The notes beneath the pieces were generated by a model. The model saw nothing but the letters and a program-made list of their open reading frames with translations, made no database searches and had not been told where the DNA came from. Positions 8,698-17,107 of a DNA stretch of 64,000 bases are shown here, piece after piece (the first letter of the stretch is position 1; each line of letters opens with the position of its first letter). The stretch lies in NCBI RefSeq assembly GCF_018613895.1, contig NZ_JAGGPH010000017.1, positions 17,194 through 81,193 of the forward strand, given 5' to 3'. The DNA comes from Curtobacterium sp. ISL-83. GTDB taxonomy: Bacteria; Actinomycetota; Actinomycetes; Actinomycetales; Microbacteriaceae. The translations under genes were made by a program, and so were the position numbers.

Positions 8698-9648
8698 ATG
8701 ACCGAGGTCGACTTCGACGCAGGGCCGTTCTGGCTCGGCGGTGCCGGGATCGGGAACCTGCAGCACGCGATCAGCGACGATGACGCACACGCCACCGTCG
8801 ATGCCGCCTGGGACGTCGGCGTCCGCGGCTTCGACACGGCGCCGCACTACGGGCTCGGCCTGTCGGAACGACGGCTCGGTGCTGCGCTGGCTGGCCGGTC
8901 GCGGGACGCCTACCTGGTCTCGACGAAGGTCGGGCGACTGCTGGTGCCCGGGCCCGGTGACGGGTCGGACGACGACGGCTTCGCGGTGCCGAACGACCTC
9001 GTCCGGCAGTGGGACCCGTCAGCGTCCGGGGTGCGCCGTTCGCTCGACGAGTCGCTCGGCCGTCTCGGCCTCGACCACGTCGACGTCGCCTACCTGCACG
9101 ACCCCGACGTCTACGACCTGGCCGCAGGGTTGTCGCAGGCGCTGCCGGCACTCGCTGCGCTCCGTGACGAGGGTGTGGTGCGCGCGGTCGGCGTCGGGTC
9201 GAACTCGGTGGCTGCGCTGTCAGCGGCGGTCGACACCGGGCTGTGCGACGTGGTCATGCTCGCCGGGCGGTACACGCTGCTCGAGCAGCCTGCGGCATCG
9301 CTCGTGGAGCGGTGCGCCGCGCTCGGCGTGGCCGTCGTGGCGGTCGGTGTCTTCAACTCCGGGCTCCTCAGCACGCCGCGACCCGTGGCGGGCACGACGT
9401 ACGACTACGCCGAGGCGCCGCGGGCGGTGATCGACCGCGCGAACGCGATCGCGGACGTCTGCGAGCGACACGGGGTGTCCCTGCCGGAGGCGGCGGTCGC
9501 GTTCCCGCGTCGGGCTGCGGCGGTGCGTGCGATCGCGCTCGGCGCGCAGTCCGCGGCGCAGGTCCGGGAGAACGCGGCGCGGGCTGCGGTGTCGGTGCCG
9601 GATGCGGTCTGGGCGGACCTGCGGGCAGCGGGGCTCCTCGGAGCGTGA
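8698..9648 (+). CDS. aldo/keto reductase (L-fucose or pyridoxal dehydrogenase-like)
   Basis: 316 residues with a TIM-barrel aldo/keto reductase pattern. The catalytic Asp and Tyr are in FDTAPHYGLGLSE, Lys in STKVGR and His in YLHDPD. The order and wording resemble the D-threo-aldose/L-fucose/pyridoxal 4-dehydrogenase branch, which oxidises sugars or pyridoxal with NAD(P). GGGAGGACAGTC lies directly before ATG 8698, and TACCGT at 8644-8649 could be the -10 box. It is a single gene with no pathway partners, so the substrate is not assignable. Confidence 0.85.
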   Translation: MTEVDFDAGPFWLGGAGIGNLQHAISDDDAHATVDAAWDVGVRGFDTAPHYGLGLSERRLGAALAGRSRDAYLVSTKVGRLLVPGPGDGSDDDGFAVPNDLVRQWDPSASGVRRSLDESLGRLGLDHVDVAYLHDPDVYDLAAGLSQALPALAALRDEGVVRAVGVGSNSVAALSAAVDTGLCDVVMLAGRYTLLEQPAASLVERCAALGVAVVAVGVFNSGLLSTPRPVAGTTYDYAEAPRAVIDRANAIADVCERHGVSLPEAAVAFPRRAAAVRAIALGAQSAAQVRENAARAAVSVPDAVWADLRAAGLLGA

Positions 9649-9670
9649 CCCGCAGAGGGGCTGGACCCGG

Positions 9671-9734
9671 TGGCCTCCAGAACGGGTGGCGTCCGGACCC
9701 CATGGCCACCGGACCTGGTGGCCACCGGACGACA
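9671..9734. repeat. four tandem 16-bp repeats
   Basis: Copies begin at 9671, 9687, 9703 and 9719, each starting TGGC followed by a variant of CACCGGAC. The last two share 12 consecutive bases, TGGCCACCGGAC. They lie between the reductase stop and a terminator hairpin, outside any gene. Confidence 0.75.
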
Positions 9735-9736
9735 AA

Positions 9737-9776
9737 CGTCGGCCCGGGCCACGCGATGGCGTGGTCCGGGCCGACG
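9737..9776. terminator. 18-bp hairpin between convergent genes
   Basis: Arms 9737-9754 and 9759-9776 pair with one G-U, loop GATG. Placed between the reductase (+) and the GlsB-like gene (-), where it could act in both directions. Confidence 0.7.
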
Positions 9777-9817
9777 TCGGTGCGCCGGTGCCGGCTGAGC
9801 CGGCGCATCCGCTGGGG

Positions 9818-10093
9818 TCAGCGGGTGCGAGCGCCGCGGTTGAAGCGCGTGTAGATGAAAAGCACGATGATCGCGCCGATGATCGACCCGATGATGCCGG
9901 CCGGCTGGAAGAAGCCGTTCGAGGCGTCGTGGTGGAAGATCAGGTATCCGAGGAACCCACCCACGAACGAGCCGATGATCCCGAGGACGATCGTCATGAG
10001 GATCGACATGTGCTGCTTGCCGGGGATGACGAGCCGTGCAAGCGCCCCTGCGATGAGCCCGACGATGATCAAGCTGATGATGAGACCGATCAC
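9818..10093 (-). CDS. GlsB/YeaQ/YmgE-family membrane protein
   Basis: 91 residues, almost wholly hydrophobic, with three predicted helices and short Gly-rich turns (IIVGLIAGALARLVIPGK, then GIIGSFVGGFLGYLIF). This is the pattern of the transglycosylase-associated GlsB/YeaQ family, small inner-membrane proteins often induced by stress, with no proven reaction. GTG 10093 is preferred over a longer frame because AGGAGG lies just upstream on this strand. Confidence 0.88.
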   Translation of the reverse strand: MIGLIISLIIVGLIAGALARLVIPGKQHMSILMTIVLGIIGSFVGGFLGYLIFHHDASNGFFQPAGIIGSIIGAIIVLFIYTRFNRGARTR

Positions 10094-10231
10094 GGTTTCC
10101 TCCTGGTGATACGAGCGGTAAGAGCCCGGCAACACGCCGGACTCCGATCAGGACCCGAGTGAACACGCAGCTTCCTGACAGCGTTCGCATCCGCGGCTGC
10201 ACTGGCGCCGGAACGTGCTCAGAGCCAGGCG

Positions 10232-10501
10232 TCAGAGCACGCCAGCGGCCTCGAGCTCGCCGCGCAGTTCGGCATCCGACGGCTCGACGAAGTGCTTGCC
10301 GTTCGGCAGGACGACGACGGGGATGTTCTTCCGGCCGCTGATGGCCTCGGCACGGTCAGCCGCCGAGAGGTCCGCCTCGACGTCGACGTACTCGTAGTCC
10401 ACGCCGAGCGAGTCGAGCAGCGCCTTGGACCGGCGGCAGTCGCGGCACCAGTCCGCGCCGAACATCGTGACGCGGTCGAATTCGTTCGTCTCGTTACCCA
10501 T
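10232..10501 (-). CDS. glutaredoxin/mycoredoxin-like thiol protein
   Basis: 89 residues with a thioredoxin fold: VTMFGADWCRDCRRSKALL near the N-terminus, the cis-Pro segment NIPVVVLPNG, and a C-terminal helix. The CxxC pair (Cys-Arg-Asp-Cys) resembles actinobacterial mycoredoxins, which reduce mycothiol mixed disulfides. The middle residues differ from the usual Gly-Tyr/Pro-Tyr. ATG 10501 follows a minus-strand TATCCA by 6 nt, so a leaderless start is preferred. It diverges from the PrsW-like gene at 10576. Confidence 0.85.
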   Translation of the reverse strand: MGNETNEFDRVTMFGADWCRDCRRSKALLDSLGVDYEYVDVEADLSAADRAEAISGRKNIPVVVLPNGKHFVEPSDAELRGELEAAGVL

Positions 10502-10507
10502 GCCCAG

Positions 10508-10513
10508 TGGATA
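10508..10513 (-). promoter_or_regulatory. -10 box TATCCA, leaderless start
   Basis: Minus-strand TATCCA ends 6 nt before ATG 10501, in the 74-bp divergent gap. Confidence 0.45.
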
Positions 10514-10575
10514 CGTCCGCGCGCGTCGTGGCATTCCCGAGCACTGTCCGCTGCACGTCGGAGCACGATGGGGCG

Positions 10576-11544
10576 ATGAGCACCCTGCCCTCGGCGGTCG
10601 ACGTCCCACACCCGCACCACCACCACGGATGGTGGTGGAAGACCCTGCTCGTCGGGTTCGTCCTCTGGGTCGTGACGATCGTGGTGACCGTCTTCACGCA
10701 GAACACGAACCTGGTGCCGACGATCATCCTGCTCGGCAGCTTCCTGGTGCCCTTCACCGTCGTGCTCTTCGTGATCGAGCGCGTCACCGGGTCGGTCAGC
10801 ACGATGCAGCTGGTCAGCGCGTTCTTCGTCGGCGGGATCCTCGGTGTGCTCGGGGCGTCCCTGCTCGAGGTGAACCTGCGCCAGGACGCCACGCTGTACG
10901 TGATCGTCGGTTTCGTCGAGGAGCTCGTCAAGGCCGTCCTGCTCGTGATCGTCGGCTGGCGTGTCCACCCCAAGACCGCGCGGCAGGGTGCGCTGCTCGG
11001 CGCCACCATCGGCGCGGGGTTCGCGGCGTTCGAGTCGGCTGGGTACGCCTTCAACGCGGCGATCACGACGGGTGGCATCGACCTGGCGTCGCTGCTGCAG
11101 ACCGAGGTCGCCCGCGCGATCCTGTCCCCGGTCGGGCACGTGCTCTGGACCGCGATCCTCGGAGCGGTGCTCTTCGGTGCGTCGCACGGCCGGGAGCGGT
11201 TCCGCTGGACGTGGTCCGTGGTGATCACGTACGTCGTCGTCTCGGTGCTGCACGGCCTGTGGGACTCGAACTCGACGATCTCCACGCTGCTGGCCTTCAT
11301 CATCACGGGCACGCCGTTCTCCGCGGCGCAGAACGGCACGGTCCCGGCGGTGCTCGGGGGTGTGGTGACGATCCTCTACGTCATCGGGCTGCTCGTCGTG
11401 ACGCTCATCGGTGTCGTCGTGCTCATCGCGGTCCTGCTGCACTACCGCCGTCGCGCTCGCCGTGCCGCCGCGCTGGACGGTCCGGGCTTCCCCGGCGGTG
11501 GTGCGCCGGTCTCCGGCTGGGACGGGACCCCGCCCCTCCGCTGA
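10576..11544 (+). CDS. PrsW-family intramembrane metalloprotease
   Basis: 322 residues with about eight membrane helices. The PrsW signature is visible: GFVEELVKAVL (Glu115-Glu116) in one helix, GFAAFESAGYAF in the next, then PVGHVLWTAILG and a final LHGLWD, supplying the Glu and His ligands of a metalloprotease site in the membrane. Family members cut anti-sigma factors or other membrane proteins. No sigma/anti-sigma pair is adjacent here. The N-terminus holds a His-rich stretch before Trp-Trp-Trp. ATG 10576 is 6 nt after a weak -10 (CACGAT). Confidence 0.88.
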   Translation: MSTLPSAVDVPHPHHHHGWWWKTLLVGFVLWVVTIVVTVFTQNTNLVPTIILLGSFLVPFTVVLFVIERVTGSVSTMQLVSAFFVGGILGVLGASLLEVNLRQDATLYVIVGFVEELVKAVLLVIVGWRVHPKTARQGALLGATIGAGFAAFESAGYAFNAAITTGGIDLASLLQTEVARAILSPVGHVLWTAILGAVLFGASHGRERFRWTWSVVITYVVVSVLHGLWDSNSTISTLLAFIITGTPFSAAQNGTVPAVLGGVVTILYVIGLLVVTLIGVVVLIAVLLHYRRRARRAAALDGPGFPGGGAPVSGWDGTPPLR

Positions 11545-11590
11545 CACCGCCGGGCCCACCCGGCGGCACCGGACGGTTCCCCGGCCGCCC

Positions 11591-11596
11591 TACGAT
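11591..11596 (+). promoter_or_regulatory. -10 box TACGAT, leaderless operon start
   Basis: TACGAT ends 6 nt before ATG 11603, the first gene of the SAHH-like/deaminase/cupin group. Confidence 0.55.
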
Positions 11597-11602
11597 GACC
11601 CC

Positions 11603-13312
11603 ATGCCGCCAGCACCCGATCCCGACACCGTGCGCTGGGCCTCGGCGGCGGTACGACGCTTCGCCGGCGCCACGAACCTGCTCGTCGCCGCACGTCGGTT
11701 CCGGATCCTCGGCGGGGACGTCCGGGACGCCGCTGCACTGCACGCCCTGCTGACGGGACTCGGTGCCCGCCGGGCCGCGCCCCACGAGCCCGTCGATCAG
11801 CTCTGGTGCCTCGGGACCCCCGAGGAGAGCACGGTCGTCATCGAACGCGAGGCCGACCGGCCCGCCGGTGCCACGCTGATCGTGATCGACGCCGGGCGAC
11901 ACCTGCCCGCCGTGGACGAAGACGCCTTCGGTCCCGTCGCCCCGGTCCGCCCGGGGGTGCTCGGGGTGCCGATGCTGTCCGAGGACGTGTTCCTCGTGTC
12001 GACCGGCCGCGACCCCGAGGACGACCCCGCAGCCGACGCCCGCCTCCGCTGGGCGCGTCGGTCGATGCCCGTCTCGCGCGCGGTCGCCGCGGAGCTCCGG
12101 GACGGCGGTCTCCTCCGCGGCACCCGCATCGGGGTCAGCATGGTGCTGGAACCGAAGACCGCGGTCCTCAGTCTGCTGCTCCGGGACGCCGGTGCCGAGG
12201 TGGCCGTCTACGCCCACGCCGACGAGACCGACGACGCCGTCGCGGACGCGCTCCGACGTGCCGGACTCCCCGTGCACGCGAGCAGCACGGCGACGACGGC
12301 GGAGCAGAAGACGCTGGCGCTCGCGATGCTCGACACCCGACCACACATCCTGCTCGACGACGGCTCGCACCTCATCCGTCTCGCGCACCAGGAGCGCCCC
12401 GACCTGCTGCCGACGATGCTCGGTGCGGCCGAGGAGACCACCAGCGGCCTGCGCCCGCTGCGTGTGCTGGCGTCGCACGGCGAGCTCGGCATCCCGGTGA
12501 TCGCCGTGAACGACGCCCGCACCAAGACCTTCTTCGACAACCGGTACGGCACCGGCCAGTCGACCGTGTTCGCGACGCTCGACCTGCTCGACGGACTGCC
12601 GTCCGACGCGCACCGCGCTCGGGCGGGAGGCGCGGCGGTCGTCGCCGGGTTCGGGCACGTCGGTGAGGGGGTCGCCCTGGTCCTCCGCGCGCTGGGGTTC
12701 CGGGTCGTCGTCGCCGAGACCGATCCGGTCCGCGCCCTGCAGGCGCTCTTCGCCGGGCACGCGGTCGCGCCGCTCGACGACGCCGTCCGCGATGCCGACC
12801 TGGTGGTGAGCGCCACGGGCGTGACGGACACCATCAGCCTCGCCGTGCTCCGGTCGTGCGCCCCGGGTGCGGTCATCGCCGTCGCAGGGGGTGTCGACCA
12901 GGAGGTCGCGCTCGACGCGGCCGCGGGGTCCGGTGCCGTGTCGTCGCCGATCGGACCGAAGGCCGACCGACTGGCGTGGGACGACGGCCACCACGTCGTC
13001 GTGCTCGACCGGGGCGGGTGCATCAACATCACCGCGGCCGAGGGCAATCCCGTCGAGATCATGGACCTGTCCTTCGCCGTGCAGCTCGGCGCGGTGCGGA
13101 TGCTCCTCGAGCACGGGGACGAGCTCGCGCGCGACGTCGTCCCGATCGACCCTGCTGTCGACGAGGCGACCGCCCGCACGGCGCTCGCCGCGTTCGGGAA
13201 CCGTGTCGCGCCTCCCGGATCCGGCACTGCCGGTGGGGTCGTGCCGTCGTCGGACGGCCCGACCGGCCGCGACCCGGACGTCCGCACCCATCGCTTCGGA
13301 GCCCCCGCGTGA
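11603..13312 (+). CDS. divergent S-adenosylhomocysteinase-like protein
   Basis: 569 residues, longer than typical SAH hydrolases (430-490). The family core is clear: EETTSGL at about 277, NDARTKTFFDNRYG with Lys308 and Asp312, and the NAD-binding loop GFGHVGEG from Gly349. Two histidines normally needed for catalysis appear replaced: the GCLHMT segment reads GVSMVL, and the NIGHFD segment reads VAGGVD. About 170 extra N-terminal residues match no domain I recognise. It overlaps the deaminase-like gene by 4 bp. It probably acts on a related thioether nucleoside or has changed chemistry; canonical SAH hydrolysis is doubtful. Confidence 0.8.
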   Translation: MPPAPDPDTVRWASAAVRRFAGATNLLVAARRFRILGGDVRDAAALHALLTGLGARRAAPHEPVDQLWCLGTPEESTVVIEREADRPAGATLIVIDAGRHLPAVDEDAFGPVAPVRPGVLGVPMLSEDVFLVSTGRDPEDDPAADARLRWARRSMPVSRAVAAELRDGGLLRGTRIGVSMVLEPKTAVLSLLLRDAGAEVAVYAHADETDDAVADALRRAGLPVHASSTATTAEQKTLALAMLDTRPHILLDDGSHLIRLAHQERPDLLPTMLGAAEETTSGLRPLRVLASHGELGIPVIAVNDARTKTFFDNRYGTGQSTVFATLDLLDGLPSDAHRARAGGAAVVAGFGHVGEGVALVLRALGFRVVVAETDPVRALQALFAGHAVAPLDDAVRDADLVVSATGVTDTISLAVLRSCAPGAVIAVAGGVDQEVALDAAAGSGAVSSPIGPKADRLAWDDGHHVVVLDRGGCINITAAEGNPVEIMDLSFAVQLGAVRMLLEHGDELARDVVPIDPAVDEATARTALAAFGNRVAPPGSGTAGGVVPSSDGPTGRDPDVRTHRFGAPA

Positions 13313-14808
13313 GCGCGGGTCGCGCCGGGACCGACCACCCGGTCGTCGTGCACCACCCGGTCGTCGTGCACCAACCCGTTGTCGTGCACCACCCGGTCGT
13401 CGTGCACTCGGCGCGCATCGTCGTGCCGATGACCGCGCCGCCCATCGCGGACGGCGCCGTCGCCGTCAGCGCCGGGCGCATCCTGCACGTCGGCGACCGG
13501 TCGTGGGTGCTCGACCAGCTGACCGGCGCCGGCACGGCGTTCTCGGAACGGCGGTGGCGGGGAGCCCTGCTGCCCGGCCTGGTCAACGCGCACTCGCACC
13601 TGCAGTACACCGGCATGGCCAGTGTTGGTCAGCACCAGTACACCGGTTTCGAGGACTGGGCGACCGCTTTCAACCGGGTGTACTCCGAGCCGCACGACTG
13701 GCGGGCCGAGGCGGCCGACGGTGCACGCGCCTCCATCGCGGCGGGGGTGACGAGCATCGCCGACATCGTCACCGACATCGAGGCCGCGACCGCACTGGAG
13801 GACGCCGGACTCGGCGGCATCGCCTACTGGGAGGTGATGGACTGGGAGAACGAGGCGTGGCAGGCGCACGGGCGCGACCAGGTCCTCGACGAACTCGCAC
13901 GGATCCCGTCGACGCCCGGTGCCGGACTCTCCCCGCACGCCCCGTACTCGCTCGACGTCGCGCCGCTCCTCGAACTGCCCGACATCGTGCGGCAACGCGG
14001 ACTCCGCCTGCACCTGCACCTCGGCGAGGCCGCGTTCGAGGGGGAGCGGACCGCCCTGGAACCCGTGCCCGGGTTGGACGGCGTCGACGGCGTGGGGCAC
14101 GGAGCCGACTGGCACCTCGCGAACGCGCCGTCCTTCCGCGCGATGCGTGCTCTCGGCTTCGGGGCCAGTGCGACGAGCTTCGTCGACCGGCTCGGCGTCC
14201 TCGGACCCGATTGCCACATCGCCCACGGCGTGTACATGACGGCGGCCGACCGGGCACTGTTGCGCGCCCGCGGCACCGCGGTGGCGCTCTGCCCGCGCTC
14301 GAACGCCGTGATCGGGCTCGACCCGCCGCCCGTCGCGGACTACCTGCGGGAGGGGAGTCCCATCGCGATCGGCACCGACTCGCTGTCGTCGTCGCCGTCC
14401 CTCGACCTGATGGCCGACGTCACCGCGCTGCACCGGATCGCCCGCGCCCAGGGGTACGGGCAGCGCGACCTGCACGAACGGCTGTTGGCCGCGGCGACCC
14501 TCGGCGGCGCGCACGCGATGGGCCTCGCCGTCGGGTCGGACCGGATCGGACACCTGGCGGTCGGTGCCCGTGCCGACCTGGCGGTGTTCGACGTGGACGC
14601 CCGCACCGTGGTCGACGCGCTCGCCGAACTCGTGGAGGACGGCGCCGGCCGGGCCGTCGGCACGGTGATCCGTGGGGTCGTCCGCGCCACCGACGGTGCG
14701 CTCGTGTCGAACGCGGTTCGCCACCCCACACCCGACGACCGCACCGCCCCCGACGACCGCGCCGCCCCCGACGACCGCGCCGCCCCCGACGAGCAGGAGC
14801 ACCGATGA
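13309..14808 (+). CDS. amidohydrolase, MTA/SAH/aminofutalosine deaminase type
   Basis: 499 residues. Metal-binding motifs of the chlorohydrolase/deaminase branch are in order: NAHSHLQYTG, SPHAPYS, LHLHLGEAAFE, HGVYMT and GTDSLSSSPSLDLM. The segment ALCPRSNAVIG resembles aminofutalosine deaminases. These enzymes deaminate adenine-containing nucleosides such as methylthioadenosine or SAH. GTG 13309 overlaps the upstream stop by 4 bp (GTGA), and its own stop overlaps the cupin start (ATGA). Both ends carry 18-bp in-frame repeats: four (H/Q)PVVVH units near the N-terminus and PDDRxA units at the C-terminus. Confidence 0.85.
   Translation: MSAGRAGTDHPVVVHHPVVVHQPVVVHHPVVVHSARIVVPMTAPPIADGAVAVSAGRILHVGDRSWVLDQLTGAGTAFSERRWRGALLPGLVNAHSHLQYTGMASVGQHQYTGFEDWATAFNRVYSEPHDWRAEAADGARASIAAGVTSIADIVTDIEAATALEDAGLGGIAYWEVMDWENEAWQAHGRDQVLDELARIPSTPGAGLSPHAPYSLDVAPLLELPDIVRQRGLRLHLHLGEAAFEGERTALEPVPGLDGVDGVGHGADWHLANAPSFRAMRALGFGASATSFVDRLGVLGPDCHIAHGVYMTAADRALLRARGTAVALCPRSNAVIGLDPPPVADYLREGSPIAIGTDSLSSSPSLDLMADVTALHRIARAQGYGQRDLHERLLAAATLGGAHAMGLAVGSDRIGHLAVGARADLAVFDVDARTVVDALAELVEDGAGRAVGTVIRGVVRATDGALVSNAVRHPTPDDRTAPDDRAAPDDRAAPDEQEHR
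13336..13407 (+). repeat. 18-bp in-frame minisatellite, four copies
   Basis: Units at 13336, 13354, 13372 and 13390. Copies 1, 2 and 4 are identical; copy 3 differs at a few bases. They encode HPVVVH, with QPVVVH in copy 3, near the N-terminus of the amidohydrolase. Confidence 0.9.
14731..14796 (+). repeat. 18-bp in-frame minisatellite, three and a half copies
   Basis: Units at 14731, 14749 and 14767 plus a partial at 14785 encode PDDRTA, PDDRAA, PDDRAA and PDEQ at the C-terminus of the amidohydrolase. Unrelated in sequence to the 18-bp array at its N-terminus. Confidence 0.88.
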
Positions 14809-15302
14809 CCGACACCGCACCCCGACCCGGCATGGTCGCCCGACGCACCGTCGACGGCGATCTGCTCGAGTGGCTCGACGTCCCACAGCGAGCCGCCGCG
14901 CTCGGCATGGAGCCGCACCCCGAGGGCGGCTGGTACGTCCGGACGTGGACGTCCCCGGCGACCGTGACGACCCCGGCCGGCCCGCGTCCGGCCGCCACCC
15001 TCATCCACTTCCTGCTGCCGCCGGGGGAGTCCTCCGCCTGGCACCGGGTCACGAGCGACGAGATCTGGATGTGGCACGGGCCGGACACCGTCGTGCTCGA
15101 GCTCGGCGGCTCCGGTGACCAGCCCGAGCCCGGCGACCGGATCACCCTCGGTCCCGACGCCGGCCGGCACCGCGTGCACGACGCGCAGGCGTTCGTCCGC
15201 GGGGGCGTGTGGCAGCGGACGATCCCGTCCGCGGGCGAGGTGCTCCTGAGCTGCCTGGTCTCGCCGGGGTTCTCGTTCGAGGACTTCACCCTCGCCGAGT
15301 GA
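14805..15302 (+). CDS. DUF985 cupin-fold protein
   Basis: 165 residues. Typical DUF985 cupin features are HPEGGWYVRTW near the N-terminus, TLIHFLLPPGESSAWHRV as the first cupin motif, DEIWMWH, and the late segment LLSCLVSPGFSFEDF. Cupins of this type bind small ligands or metals, and few have a proven reaction. ATG 14805 overlaps the amidohydrolase stop by 4 bp, so it belongs to the same translation-coupled set and may act on or sense the same metabolite. Confidence 0.87.
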   Translation: MTDTAPRPGMVARRTVDGDLLEWLDVPQRAAALGMEPHPEGGWYVRTWTSPATVTTPAGPRPAATLIHFLLPPGESSAWHRVTSDEIWMWHGPDTVVLELGGSGDQPEPGDRITLGPDAGRHRVHDAQAFVRGGVWQRTIPSAGEVLLSCLVSPGFSFEDFTLAE

Positions 15303-15320
15303 CCGCACCGATCCCGAGCG

Positions 15321-15368
15321 TCTCGCGGTGTCACCGTCTCGCGGTGGTACACCAGTGCGAAGTACACT
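15321..15368 (+). promoter_or_regulatory. regulatory region of the ABC importer genes
   Basis: Two direct repeat pairs lie ahead of a -10 box TACACT (15363-15368): TCTCGCGGTG at 15321 and 15337 (16 bp apart), and GTACAC at 15347 and 15362 (15 bp apart). This suggests a regulated internal promoter 38 bp before the binding-protein start. Confidence 0.45.
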
Positions 15369-15405
15369 GCCCCCTGCCCATGCACCCGAGCACGAAGGCC
15401 TGACC

Positions 15406-16224
15406 GTGACCCGTTCCCTCCGCTTCACCCTCGCCGTCGCCACCGCCGCGGCGGCCGCCCTCGCGCTCGCCGCGTGCTCCTCCGGCAGCAGCTCCGCCTC
15501 CGGCACCATCACCGACGGCAAGCTCACCATCGCCACCGGCCAGCCGGCGTACTCCCCGTGGGTCTCGGACAACAAGCCGGAGTCCGGCAAGGGCTTCGAG
15601 TCCGCCGTCGCCTACGCCGTCGCGAAGGAGATGGGGTACGCCAAGTCCGACGTGGTCTGGAAGCGCAGCACGTTCGACAGCGCGATCGCGCCTGGTCCGA
15701 AGGACTGGGACCTCAACATCCAGCAGTTCTCGATCGACGCCAAGCGCAAGAAGGCCGTCGACATGTCGTCGCCGTACTACACGACCACGCAGGCGGTCGT
15801 CACGACGTCGAAGTCGAAGGCCGCGCACGACACGACGATCGCCACGCTGAAGCAGGATGCCATCGGTGTCGCCACGGGCTCGACGAGCATCACGAGCGTG
15901 AAGGACGTCCTCGGCGTCACGCCGCAGGTCTTCAACTCGAACGACGACGCGGTGCTCGCGCTGAAGTCCGGCCAGATCGACGCCATCGTGACGGACCTGC
16001 CGACGGCGTTCTACATGGCCGGTGCGCAGCTCGACAACGGGACGGTGTCCGCCCAGTTCCCCGCCGACGGCAAGGGCGACCAGTTCGGGTTCGTCCTGCC
16101 GAAGGGGTCCGGTCTGACGAGCAAGGTCGACAAGGCCATCGCGAAGCTCGACTCGGACGGCACCCTGAAGTCCCTCCAGACGAAGTGGCTGTCGTCGGAA
16201 ACGAACACCCCGGTCCTGAAGTAG
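15406..16224 (+). CDS. polar amino-acid-type ABC transporter, substrate-binding lipoprotein
   Basis: 272 residues. A basic start and hydrophobic segment lead to the lipobox LALAAC, so the mature protein is anchored at the outer face of the membrane. The rest is a type 2 periplasmic-binding fold: KLTIATGQPAYSPW, GKGFESAVAYAVAKEMGY, and the inter-lobe region around QIDAIVTDLPTAFYM. GTG 15406 is chosen because it opens directly onto the signal peptide. The ligand cannot be named, but the upstream nucleoside-type enzymes make an adenosyl or amino-acid thioether worth testing. Confidence 0.88.
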   Translation: MTRSLRFTLAVATAAAAALALAACSSGSSSASGTITDGKLTIATGQPAYSPWVSDNKPESGKGFESAVAYAVAKEMGYAKSDVVWKRSTFDSAIAPGPKDWDLNIQQFSIDAKRKKAVDMSSPYYTTTQAVVTTSKSKAAHDTTIATLKQDAIGVATGSTSITSVKDVLGVTPQVFNSNDDAVLALKSGQIDAIVTDLPTAFYMAGAQLDNGTVSAQFPADGKGDQFGFVLPKGSGLTSKVDKAIAKLDSDGTLKSLQTKWLSSETNTPVLK

Positions 16225-16228
16225 CACG

Positions 16229-17107
16229 GTGAGCATCCCCGCCGGCTCCGGCACCCCTGTCCTCGCCCCGGCTCCCAGTCAGGTCGAGGTCGAGCGGCAG
16301 CTGTACCGTCGCTCGCGCGGGCGCCGGTCGATCACGATCAGCGTCGTGTCGACGCTCGTCGTCGTGGCGGTCGTCTACTTCGGTGTCGTGAACACGCCGG
16401 GCTGGGCCGCGGTCCAGCAGTCGTTCTTCGACCCGCAGACCGCGGTCGACAGCTTCCCGGAGATCCTGCTCGGCCTGTGGCTGAACATCCGGATCCTGTT
16501 CTTCAGCGCGATCGGCGTCGCGGTGTTCGGCACGCTCCTGGCCGTCGTGCGGGGCCTCCGCAGTCCGGTGTTCTTCCCGCTGCGGATGCTGGCGACCGGG
16601 TACACGGACCTGTTCCGCGGCCTGCCGCTCATCATCGTGCTGTACCTGGTCGGCTACGGGATCCCGGGACTCGGGGTCTTCCCGCGCCTCCCGGCCGAGG
16701 TCTGGGGCACGATCGCGATCACGCTGACGTACTCGTCGTACATCGCCGAGGTGCTCCGCGCCGGCATGGAGGCCGTGCACCCCTCCCAGCGCCTCGCAGC
16801 CCGGTCGCTGGGCCTGTCCCATGCGAAGACGCTGCGTCTCGTGGTGCTGCCGCAGGCGATCCGGAAGGTGACCCCGGCGCTCATGAACGACTTCGTGTCG
16901 ATGCAGAAGGACGTCGGGCTCGTCTCGATCCTCGGGGCGGTCGACGCGGTCCGGTCCGCGCAGATCGCGCAGGCCGAGACCTACAACTTCACGCCGTACT
17001 TCGTCGCCGGACTGCTGTTCGTCGTGATCAGCCTGCCGCTCATCCGTGTCACGGATGCCATCGCCCGGCGTCAGCAGCGCCGCGAGCAGATCGGAGGGAC
17101 CGTGTGA
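16229..17107 (+). CDS. polar amino-acid-type ABC transporter, permease
   Basis: 292 residues, several membrane helices, HisM/GlnP type. The conserved EAA loop is visible as EAVHPSQRLAARSLGLSH, preceded by the helix entry FRGLPLIIVLYLVGYG. The long N-terminal cytoplasmic part is unusual but occurs in actinobacterial members. GTG 16229 starts 4 nt after the stop of the binding protein, and the last bases overlap the ATPase start, so all three importer subunits are in one message. Confidence 0.92.
   Translation: MSIPAGSGTPVLAPAPSQVEVERQLYRRSRGRRSITISVVSTLVVVAVVYFGVVNTPGWAAVQQSFFDPQTAVDSFPEILLGLWLNIRILFFSAIGVAVFGTLLAVVRGLRSPVFFPLRMLATGYTDLFRGLPLIIVLYLVGYGIPGLGVFPRLPAEVWGTIAITLTYSSYIAEVLRAGMEAVHPSQRLAARSLGLSHAKTLRLVVLPQAIRKVTPALMNDFVSMQKDVGLVSILGAVDAVRSAQIAQAETYNFTPYFVAGLLFVVISLPLIRVTDAIARRQQRREQIGGTV

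Noticed and set aside
13336..13407. Possible CRISPR-like array
   Set aside because: Units are contiguous without spacers and stay in frame inside a gene; a minisatellite fits better.
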